NCBI GenBank assembly: GCA_002714565.1
Contig: PAXU01000068.1
Location: 3,032-8,745, forward strand
DNA from: Rhodopirellula sp.
GTDB taxonomy: Bacteria; Planctomycetota; Planctomycetia; Pirellulales; Pirellulaceae
DNA length: 5,714 nucleotides
Direction of reading: 5' to 3'
The notes beneath the pieces were generated by a model. The model searched no databases. It had not been told where the DNA came from and worked only from the letters and a program-made list of their open reading frames with translations. The position numbers were made by a program, and so were the translations under genes. Of this stretch, positions 1 to 5,714 are shown in pieces; position 1 is the first letter of the stretch; every line of letters begins with the position of its first letter.

Positions 1-354
1 CGGAAGAGCATTGCTGACATTGCTCATGAACTCGGACGGCTCGCAACTGACGTGCACGAAAGCAGTTTTGGCATGGAGGATCTACGCGGTGGTTCCTTCA
101 CGATTAGTAATCTCGGCGCGATTGGCGGCAGTTACGCTACACCGATTATCAATGTCCCGGAAGTCGCAATACTTCTGATTGGACGCACTCGGAAAATGCC
201 TGTCGTCAAAGATGACGAAGTGGTAATACGGGAAATGATGCCCCTGAGCCTGTCGTACGATCATCGAATCGTGGATGGTGCTGACGCTGCACGCTTCCTT
301 AATGACGTAATCAGTTATCTGGAGGCTCCTAGTCGGCTTTTACTTGCACCGTAG
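1..354 (+). CDS. Dihydrolipoamide acyltransferase (E2 of a 2-oxoacid dehydrogenase complex), C-terminal part
   Basis: The gene is open at the left edge; 117 codons are visible, ending in TAG at 352-354. It encodes the end of the E2 acyltransferase domain, which moves an acyl group from the lipoyl arm to coenzyme A in the cytoplasmic complex. Seen directly: the block GGSFTISNLGAIGG followed by YATPIINVPEVAIL, both typical of the E2 catalytic core, then SLSYDHRIVDGADAARFL, which holds the HxxxDG active site (catalytic His, with Asp four residues on). The protein ends in YLEAPSRLLLAP, a normal E2 C-terminus, so this end is intact. The lipoyl and E1/E3-binding domains would lie left of the window. 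The PLSLSYDHR context resembles pyruvate dehydrogenase E2, but the substrate (pyruvate, branched-chain or 2-oxoglutarate) cannot be settled from this part, so no symbol is given. The gene converges with leuS. No clear terminator follows it. Confidence 0.93.
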   Translation, partial: RKSIADIAHELGRLATDVHESSFGMEDLRGGSFTISNLGAIGGSYATPIINVPEVAILLIGRTRKMPVVKDDEVVIREMMPLSLSYDHRIVDGADAARFLNDVISYLEAPSRLLLAP

Positions 355-361
355 CTGGTAG

Positions 362-517
362 TCATCTTCCAGAGATGCACCCGACACCACAATCGGAATC
401 ATCTTTCCGTTCCAGTTGAGTTTCGTAGTAGTCGGCGCCCATCACGACACTGTTGCGGATCACTGCATCTCTACCAACGCGATAGTCTCTTTCACGATTA
501 TTCCCGTAAAGGATCAT
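362..517 (-). pseudogene. GlgC-like fragment (51-codon frame between leuS and the E2 gene)
   Basis: On the minus strand an ATG at 517-515 overlaps the leuS stop (TAATG) and opens 51 codons, closing at TGA 364-362, only 7 bp from the E2 stop. Residues 14-32 read VGRDAVIRNSVVMGADYYE. The piece SVVMGADYYE is a hallmark of the C-terminal left-handed beta-helix domain of plant/cyanobacterial-type glucose-1-phosphate adenylyltransferase, which makes ADP-glucose for glycogen. Weaker similarity continues through ETQLER and, after a short gap, GVGCISG, resembling the GIG...I stretch that precedes IDKN in GlgC. Around 389-400 the neighbouring frame reads IPI just before GVG, consistent with a small frameshift. 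Full GlgC is over 400 residues, so the whole nucleotidyltransferase domain and the extreme C-terminus are missing and it cannot be an active enzyme. I infer a decayed internal fragment of a former glgC copy. A retained small gene, translationally coupled to leuS, is the alternative. Confidence 0.55.
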
Positions 518-3351
518 TATTTGGTCACGAAGTTTACCATCCGCCCTGGTACTACGATGACTTTGATTACTTCTGATTCGGCCAACAAATCAGCGACACG
601 TTTATCAGCTCTAGCTGCTGCTTCCAATTCGTCCTGGCTGATATCAGCAGGCACGGTGATCTTAGATCGCACCTTGCCTTTAAACTGAATAGGAATCTCA
701 ATCTGATCATCTACGGTCAGAGACTCATCGAATTCGGGCCATGCTTCATATGCCAGTGTGCCAGAGTGACCAAGCAATTGCCAGAGTTCCTCGCACAGGT
801 GGGGGGCATAGGGAGCAAGTAATAACACAAAAGACTCCATCACTGACTTGGCTCGGAATTCCTGTTTTGTAAAGTGATTCACAAATTCCATCATCCGTGC
901 AATTGCTGTGTTGTAATTGAGAGTCTCGGTATCCCGAGTAACTGACTGAATGGTTTTGTGTAGTACACGCAGGTCATCAGCATCCGCTTCTACGTCCTGC
1001 ACACTTACGTTTAGCTGCAGTTGCTCACTGCGGTCATCTACTATTAAGCGCCAGACCCGATCCAGGAATCCTCGAACACCGCTTACCCCATTCATGCTCC
1101 ATGGCTTCGTGGCTTCCAATGGTCCCATGAACATTTCGTAGAGTCTCAGTGAATCAGCGCCATAATCCTGGACGACTTGATCCGGATTTACGACATTCCC
1201 GCGACTTTTTGACATCTTGAATGCGCGCCCTTCCACTCGGACGTTTTCGTCATCGCGTCTCACAAACCCATCGCCCTTCTTGGTAACCTGTTCGACATCC
1301 AAAGTCACAGCACTCACTGCTGAACCGTCCTTGTCGACCAATTCATTAAGGTCATTACGGCTCACGTCGTTTGGATTTATCCATCCACCATCTGAAGTCT
1401 GATACGCGGTATATTCCATCTCACCGAGAATCATGCCTTGATTGATGAGTCGTTGAAACGGCTCCGTAGTACTTACATAACCGCGGTCGAAAAGTACTTT
1501 GTGCCAGAAACGCGAATAGAGCAGGTGTAACACCGCATGCTCTGCACCACCTACATACAGATCAACTGGCATCCAGGCTTTTTCTTTTTCGGCATCAACA
1601 AATGCCTCATCGTTCTCAGCATCAATAAATCGCAGATAATACCAGCATGATCCAGCCCATTGCGGCATCGTATTGGTTTCGCGACGATACGTCACACCGT
1701 CAATAACCGGTTTTAGCCACTCATCATCCGCTTTTGCCAGCGGTGGTTCAGGACGACCGTGTGGCTTGTAATCTTCAAGGTATGGGAGATTTACAGGCAG
1801 ATCTTTTTCGTCAACAGACCGAATCACGCCGGTTGGTTCACCAGCTTCATCGAGTTCGTGCAAAATTGGAAACGGTTCTCCCCAAAACCGTTGGCGACTA
1901 AACAGCCAATCCCTCAACTTGTAATTTACGGCCGCCCGACCAGTTCCTGCTGTTGTCAACGAATCGGTAATCGCCGACTTGAATGCACCGGTAGGCATAC
2001 CATCAAACTCACCGGAGTTCACTGCGACACCGGTGCCGGCAAAGCACGCTTGGCCGGCCAGCACAGCATCGCGATCCACATTGTCCCGCTCACCGGGATC
2101 AACGACTGCCTGCACGGCAATGTCATATTCTGTCGCAAACTCATAGTCTCGTTCATCGTGTGCCGGCACAGCCATGATGGCACCGGTACCGTAACTAATC
2201 AGCACATAATCAGCGATCCAAATCGGAGTTTGGGCACCATTCACTGGATTAGTGGCATACGCACCACTAAATACACCTGTTTTTTGCTTATTGTCTTCGG
2301 TCCTCTCGCGATCACTCTTAGTGGCAGCTTTATCACAGTACTCCTGCACCGCTTGTCGTTGGGCATCCGTTGTCAATCGCTCTACGGCGGCATGCTCAGG
2401 AGCGATCACCATGTAAGTAGCCCCGTAAAGTGTATCGGGCCGAGTCGTGTAGACTCGCAGTACATCATCGCTAGTTTTTCTCGTAAAACCACTCGATGCA
2501 CGCTCTGACTTCCAGGCATCAAATTCAGATTCAGTACCGATGTAGAAGTCAACTTCCGCACCTTCACTACGACCTATCCAATCACGCTGCAGCTTCTTAA
2601 TGCCCTCGGACCAATCGAGATCGTCCAAGTCGTGCTCGAGACGATCCGCATACGAAGTAATTCGCAACATCCACTGCCGTAGCGGAATACGTTGTACTGG
2701 ATGCTCGCCACGCTCACTTAAGCCGTCGATCACCTCTTCATTAGCCAATACGGTTCCAAGCGCCGGACACCAATTTACTAAGGCGTCTGATTGATATGCC
2801 AAACGATGGTCATCACGAAATTCACGTACGGCATCCTCACCGGCTGCCGCTATATCAGCAGGGATCGGTAGCTCATCGATTGGACGGCCCTTTTCTTGTT
2901 CCGGATCAAACCAGGTTTCAAATAACAGTCGAAAGATCCACTGGGTCCATTTGAAGTACTCAACATCTGTAGTGGCAATGCAGCGGTCCCAGTCGTAGCT
3001 GAATCCAAGCATCTTTAACTGACGAGTAAAGTTCGCGATATTTTGCTCTGTGGATTCGCGTGGTGGTGTGTTTGTGCGGATGGCATGCTCTTCCGCCGGT
3101 AACCCAAACGCATCGAATCCCATTGGGTGCAAAACACTTTTGCCACGCATCCGGTGAAAACGACAGAAGATATCGGTCGCCGTATACCCCTCCGGATGTC
3201 CTACGTGCAAGCCATTACCACTTGGATAAGGAAACATATCTAGTACGTATAACTTCTCACCTTCGGGCATATCCGGCGTTTGAAAAGTCTTTTGCTCATC
3301 CCAGTATTGCTGCCACTTGGGTTCAATCTGTGCTGGGTTATAACGTGGCAT
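517..3351 (-). CDS. leuS: Leucyl-tRNA synthetase
   Basis: Cytoplasmic class I synthetase that charges tRNA-Leu with leucine and hydrolyses mischarged products. It is complete, with 944 codons against about 860 in E. coli. Seen: the HIGH motif as HVGH (49-52, in [15 protein letters not shown]); the CP1 editing domain with TTRPDT (302-307) and [14 protein letters not shown], whose Asp399 matches the editing Asp345 of E. coli; the core block [17 protein letters not shown] (480-496); KMSKS at 712-716; an anticodon-binding helical domain (about 790-880); and a small C-terminal domain ending in FVTK. The extra length lies mainly in about 36 residues near 145-182 and a longer leucine-specific insertion near 643-711. 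The CP-hairpin region keeps WCP (194-196) but lacks the second cysteine cluster that binds zinc in E. coli-type enzymes. The start [17 protein letters not shown] is the normal N-terminus. AGGA on the minus strand at 3366-3363, 11 nt upstream, is a somewhat distant ribosome site. The gene is divergent from map. Confidence 0.98.
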   Translation of the reverse strand: MPRYNPAQIEPKWQQYWDEQKTFQTPDMPEGEKLYVLDMFPYPSGNGLHVGHPEGYTATDIFCRFHRMRGKSVLHPMGFDAFGLPAEEHAIRTNTPPRESTEQNIANFTRQLKMLGFSYDWDRCIATTDVEYFKWTQWIFRLLFETWFDPEQEKGRPIDELPIPADIAAAGEDAVREFRDDHRLAYQSDALVNWCPALGTVLANEEVIDGLSERGEHPVQRIPLRQWMLRITSYADRLEHDLDDLDWSEGIKKLQRDWIGRSEGAEVDFYIGTESEFDAWKSERASSGFTRKTSDDVLRVYTTRPDTLYGATYMVIAPEHAAVERLTTDAQRQAVQEYCDKAATKSDRERTEDNKQKTGVFSGAYATNPVNGAQTPIWIADYVLISYGTGAIMAVPAHDERDYEFATEYDIAVQAVVDPGERDNVDRDAVLAGQACFAGTGVAVNSGEFDGMPTGAFKSAITDSLTTAGTGRAAVNYKLRDWLFSRQRFWGEPFPILHELDEAGEPTGVIRSVDEKDLPVNLPYLEDYKPHGRPEPPLAKADDEWLKPVIDGVTYRRETNTMPQWAGSCWYYLRFIDAENDEAFVDAEKEKAWMPVDLYVGGAEHAVLHLLYSRFWHKVLFDRGYVSTTEPFQRLINQGMILGEMEYTAYQTSDGGWINPNDVSRNDLNELVDKDGSAVSAVTLDVEQVTKKGDGFVRRDDENVRVEGRAFKMSKSRGNVVNPDQVVQDYGADSLRLYEMFMGPLEATKPWSMNGVSGVRGFLDRVWRLIVDDRSEQLQLNVSVQDVEADADDLRVLHKTIQSVTRDTETLNYNTAIARMMEFVNHFTKQEFRAKSVMESFVLLLAPYAPHLCEELWQLLGHSGTLAYEAWPEFDESLTVDDQIEIPIQFKGKVRSKITVPADISQDELEAAARADKRVADLLAESEVIKVIVVPGRMVNFVTK

Positions 3352-3384
3352 GTTTCTATATATCCTGTCTCGTGTGCATTCGGA

Positions 3385-3413
3385 ATTGACGGTTAAATAA
3401 TGATGCCGTCAAT
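3385..3413. promoter_or_regulatory. Perfect 8-bp dyad in the leuS-map divergent intergenic region
   Basis: ATTGACGG (3385-3392) and CCGTCAAT (3406-3413) are exact reverse complements around a 13-bp AT-rich spacer. The half-site centres are 21 bp apart, about two helical turns, as expected for a dimeric regulator binding one DNA face. Each arm also contains TTGACG, a good -35-like hexamer, in both orientations. The hexamers 17 bp on (TCAATC on plus, TCAATT on minus) are poor -10 boxes. The site lies 34 bp upstream of the leuS start and 153 bp upstream of the map start, so leuS is the likelier target. A leader hairpin in the leuS transcript is possible, but no uridine run follows in either direction. 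The rest of the 215-bp gap shows no gene and no strong promoter. Function is inferred from symmetry and position only. Confidence 0.35.
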
Positions 3414-3566
3414 CCAAAAACAAAGGCAATGTTCAAAGCGTGATTTTACTTGGCAGCTTGCGGAGTCGACAACCCGCATGACATACACTGCATAACGGAT
3501 TCATGTTAGACTCAGACGTTCTTTAGCGGCACTAGCCCAGCCACACGATTTAAGCTCCTGAGTCAG

Positions 3567-4364
3567 ATGATTAAGTCCCTTAGAGAATTCCAGCTCGACG
3601 AAGAATCCCGGCAGAAGATGCGTGCTGCCGGTCGTTTCAATGCTGAGTTACTTGATTTCGTTCGCCCTCATGTCAAAGCCGGAGTCACAACGGACGAAAT
3701 CGACAGGCTTGTACACGACTATACCATCGACCACGGGCACATCCCTGCACCGTTGGACTATCACGGATTCCCCAAAAGTTGTTGCACCAGCATCAATGAA
3801 GTGATTTGTCATGGAATCCCAAGTGACGAAGTGCTTCAAGACGGTGACATCGTTAATGTGGATGTCACATCTATCGTCGATGGGTGGCATGGTGACCAAT
3901 CTGAGACGTTTCTGATCGGTGATGTGAGCGATGTTGCACGGCAAGTTACCCAATGCAGCTTTGATTCACTCAACGCATCAATCGATATTTTAAAACCTGA
4001 TAGCAGTGTGACCGAAATTGGCCATGCAATTGTTGCTATTGCGGAGCAATACGGCTTTAGCGTTGTACGCGACTATGTAGGTCATGGTCTTGGCCTGGAA
4101 TTCCACCAACCGCCGAACGTTCCTCACTATCCTGATCCACGATTCGAGAGGATTCAGCTGATTCCAGGCCTCTGTTTTACCATCGAGCCGATGATCAACG
4201 TTGGCAAATTCATGGGTGTTGTCGACCCGTTTGATAACTGGACGGTAAGAACCATCGACGGTCAATTGTCTGCTCAATTTGAACATACAATCTTAATGAC
4301 CGAAGAGGGTCCTGAAATCCTAACTCAAACATCTCAGGGACCTCGACCAGGCCACAAATTCTGA
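3567..4364 (+). CDS. map: Methionine aminopeptidase, type I
   Basis: Removes the N-terminal methionine from new proteins in the cytoplasm after deformylation. It has 265 codons, the usual length for a type Ia enzyme without an N-terminal extension. All active-site residues of the E. coli enzyme can be matched: His82 (VICHGIP), metal ligands Asp99 (VNVDVT), Asp110 (WHGDQSETF), His173 (VGHGLG), Glu207 (FTIEPM) and Glu239 (QFEHT), and His180 ([11 protein letters not shown]), equivalent to E. coli His178. [19 protein letters not shown] is the usual C-terminal block. The start MIKSLREFQ fits the family N-terminus, and the next in-frame ATG (codon 18) would remove the conserved first helix. The ribosome site is weak: only GAG, 4 nt before the ATG. 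It is divergent from leuS, and the next gene begins 94 bp downstream. No robust terminator follows. Confidence 0.97.
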   Translation: MIKSLREFQLDEESRQKMRAAGRFNAELLDFVRPHVKAGVTTDEIDRLVHDYTIDHGHIPAPLDYHGFPKSCCTSINEVICHGIPSDEVLQDGDIVNVDVTSIVDGWHGDQSETFLIGDVSDVARQVTQCSFDSLNASIDILKPDSSVTEIGHAIVAIAEQYGFSVVRDYVGHGLGLEFHQPPNVPHYPDPRFERIQLIPGLCFTIEPMINVGKFMGVVDPFDNWTVRTIDGQLSAQFEHTILMTEEGPEILTQTSQGPRPGHKF

Positions 4365-4445
4365 TCTTGCTGTGGTCGGCATATTCCTTTAAAAGTCCCC
4401 GTGCGCTGTGGGGGGGTCTGCGCAAAAAATCCACCTCAACTATAC

Positions 4446-4450
4446 GGAAG
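4446..4450 (+). promoter_or_regulatory. Ribosome binding site of the SH3-like gene
   Basis: GGAAG lies 8 nt before the ATG at 4459. It supports this start over the in-frame GTG at 4408 and TTG at 4456, because only the ATG combines good spacing with a protein that begins directly with a signal peptide. The reading frame is closed upstream by TAA at 4390-4392. Confidence 0.5.
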
Positions 4451-4458
4451 CAGTTTTG

Positions 4459-5714
4459 ATGAAACGTGTTTTCTCGGCAATCATTTGCGCAGCATTTGCG
4501 TTCTTTCCGCTTAATCTTTACGCAACACAGGCCGTGCGTGTGCAAGTGACCGCACCTCGCGCACCAGTCATGTCCTCTACAAATCCCAACGCCTATGTCG
4601 TATGCCGCCTAGACGCTGGAGCTTCCGTGGATATCTATCATGAGACTGCGGACGGTTGGCTTGCGATTAGACCCCCGGCAGACTGCTTCAGTCTTGTAAA
4701 CGCGAGCGATGTTCAGTTGTCAGAAACCAACTCATCCGGAAAAATCCGATCTCATGAAGCAAAGAGCTGGATCGGTGGGTATGAGGGTCTCGTGGTGAAT
4801 TACGAATCCGTCATAACACTCAAACAACATGAACACGTCCGCGTGCAAGCGACACGGCGAATGAGAGTTACACCAGATGCCCCACTTCAAACGTATATTA
4901 AGATTTTGCCCCCCAACGGTGAATTCCGGTGGATACACAAACGGCATGTAAACCTAACCATTAACCAAAAGCCCGTCGCACAAGTAAATCCCAGTGCTAC
5001 GGAATCTCACACGGGCATGCGAAACTATCAAACGGTTCGTTCCGAGATACAACCAGCCTCCTATACGACAGATATGTACGGCGCACCTCGCCAGTCATTC
5101 GTTCCACGTTGGGTGAAGCCGAGCGGAGGTCAGGGACTCGCCAGCAGCGGAGTTTCCGTCCGTTCTGCAGGTGACATTCGGCCCGCGACAGCTTCATTTG
5201 AGATCACCAATAGCTCCGATGCTGATGCCACATGTCAAAAGCTAAATAAGGCATTATCTGCAACGGTTAGCCAACCTTCAGGTCGTTGGCACCTTTCCCC
5301 GATTCGCGATGGATTAATGACGCTGTTACAACAGAACCTCACGAACGCTCAACGAGCCAAGGCTCAGTCGATCCTCGACAGAGTACAAAAATTCCAGGAC
5401 TTACAACGATCTCGAAGTCAGCTCAATGTCGCACAAGCATCGACAAACTCAAACGTACGCCCAGCATCGCTCACAACTGGATTAGATGTAGCTGCAAGTG
5501 GATTTGACAGACCGATCGGTACAGGTGTACTCAATTCGGAAGCTGCTGCGACCAACTACGACTCCAAAGGTTGGTTGGTCAACGTTCGCTCATCACGAAC
5601 AGACGCACCACCGTATGCCCTGGTTGATAACGATGGCAATGTGATTGTGTTCATCTCACCAGCACCTGGACTCAATCTCTCTCATTACATCCATAAAAAT
5701 GTGGGGATTTTCGG
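4459..5714 (+). CDS. Exported SH3-like domain protein, planctomycete type, partial at C-terminus
   Basis: There are 418 codons and the frame runs off the right edge. The N-terminus is a classic signal peptide: MKR, a hydrophobic run VFSAIICAAFAFFPLNL, then a likely cleavage after Ala22 (LYA) or Ala25. Residues 26-87 look like a bacterial SH3-like module (VRVQVTAPRAPVMS, YVVCRLDAGASVDIY, GWLAIRPP, SLVNASDVQL). Residues 108-166 look like a second one (VNYESVITLKQHEHVRVQ, YIKILPPNGEFRWIHKRHV). A polar Ser/Thr/Gln/Pro-rich stretch follows (about 168-255), then a predicted helical segment (256-325, including RWHLSPIRDGL and AQSILDRVQKFQDLQ). A conserved-looking C-terminal block starts near 366 (YDSKGWLVNVRSSR, PPYALVDNDGNVIVFISPAPG, LNLSHYIHKNVGIFG). 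I recognise the pattern as an uncharacterised planctomycete family of SH3 proteins. SH3b modules in bacteria often bind cell-wall or protein ligands, but no catalytic domain is visible and the function is unknown. Confidence 0.85.
   Translation, partial: MKRVFSAIICAAFAFFPLNLYATQAVRVQVTAPRAPVMSSTNPNAYVVCRLDAGASVDIYHETADGWLAIRPPADCFSLVNASDVQLSETNSSGKIRSHEAKSWIGGYEGLVVNYESVITLKQHEHVRVQATRRMRVTPDAPLQTYIKILPPNGEFRWIHKRHVNLTINQKPVAQVNPSATESHTGMRNYQTVRSEIQPASYTTDMYGAPRQSFVPRWVKPSGGQGLASSGVSVRSAGDIRPATASFEITNSSDADATCQKLNKALSATVSQPSGRWHLSPIRDGLMTLLQQNLTNAQRAKAQSILDRVQKFQDLQRSRSQLNVAQASTNSNVRPASLTTGLDVAASGFDRPIGTGVLNSEAAATNYDSKGWLVNVRSSRTDAPPYALVDNDGNVIVFISPAPGLNLSHYIHKNVGIF

Noticed and set aside
355..380. 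CTGG...CCAG hairpin just after the E2 stop as a terminator
   Set aside because: The stem is only 4 bp with no T tract, and the stretch belongs to the GlgC-like frame on the other strand.
416..688. A 90-codon plus-strand frame overlapping the leuS 3' end and the GlgC-like fragment
   Set aside because: No domain is visible. The minus strand explains the region better: leuS from 517, and GlgC-like residues from 362 to 481.
1759..2508. A 249-codon open frame on the plus strand inside leuS
   Set aside because: It is antisense to the leuS catalytic and editing core, shows no recognisable domain or ribosome site, and has the scattered Cys/His/Ile composition of a shadow frame.
3478..3512. Possible map promoter: ATGACA, 18-bp spacer, CATGTT, with TAGACT nearby
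   Set aside because: Both hexamers deviate from consensus and several equally weak alternatives exist in the same stretch.
4397..4424. Possible hairpins after map: CCCC/GGGG around a 9-nt loop, or TGCGC/GCGCA around a 13-nt loop, with a run of seven G
   Set aside because: The stems are only 4-5 bp and are followed by A residues, not T, on the plus strand, so this is not a convincing intrinsic terminator for map.
57..4457. AAGCAGTTTTG occurs both within the E2 gene (about 60-70) and just before the SH3-like gene (about 4448-4458)
   Set aside because: An 11-bp repeat, one copy inside a coding region and one before a start codon, is probably coincidence and no longer repeat surrounds it.
3648..4545. 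Three minus-strand frames opposite map and the start of the SH3-like gene
   Set aside because: They lie antisense to a fully conserved map gene and to a clear signal-peptide gene, and show no motifs.

Overview
The window looks like bacterial chromosome from a planctomycete, most likely of the Pirellulales/Rhodopirellula group. The leucyl-tRNA synthetase has the long form with insertions that I associate with that phylum. The secreted SH3-like protein at the right end matches, from memory, a family I know mainly from planctomycetes. Base composition is moderate, by eye near 50% GC. I see no rRNA, tRNA, CRISPR array, insertion sequence or phage gene. The lineage call is inference from remembered families, not from a search.

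Layout, left to right. (1) Positions 1-354, plus strand: the C-terminal catalytic end of a dihydrolipoamide acyltransferase (E2 of a 2-oxoacid dehydrogenase complex), cut by the window edge. (2) Positions 362-517, minus strand: a 51-codon reading frame that fills the gap between the E2 gene and leuS. It carries a clear internal fragment of plant/cyanobacterial-type glucose-1-phosphate adenylyltransferase (GlgC), including the signature MGADYYE. Its ATG overlaps the leuS stop codon (TAATG). It is probably a glgC remnant, possibly a retained small gene. (3) Positions 517-3351, minus strand: complete leuS, 944 codons. (4) Positions 3352-3566: a 215-bp divergent intergenic region with a perfect 8-bp dyad, a candidate operator or promoter region. 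(5) Positions 3567-4364, plus strand: complete type I methionine aminopeptidase, map. (6) Positions 4459-5714, plus strand: an exported protein with two SH3-like modules, 418 codons visible and open at the right edge.

Two genes serve protein synthesis and maturation: leuS charges tRNA-Leu, and map removes the initiator methionine. They are divergent and may share control sequences. The E2 gene is central carbon metabolism and converges on leuS. The SH3-like gene follows map in the same direction after 94 bp and is an envelope or secreted protein of unknown role. No operon is evident except the possible coupling of the 51-codon frame to leuS. The most unusual element is the GlgC-like fragment; I found no convincing new multigene system.
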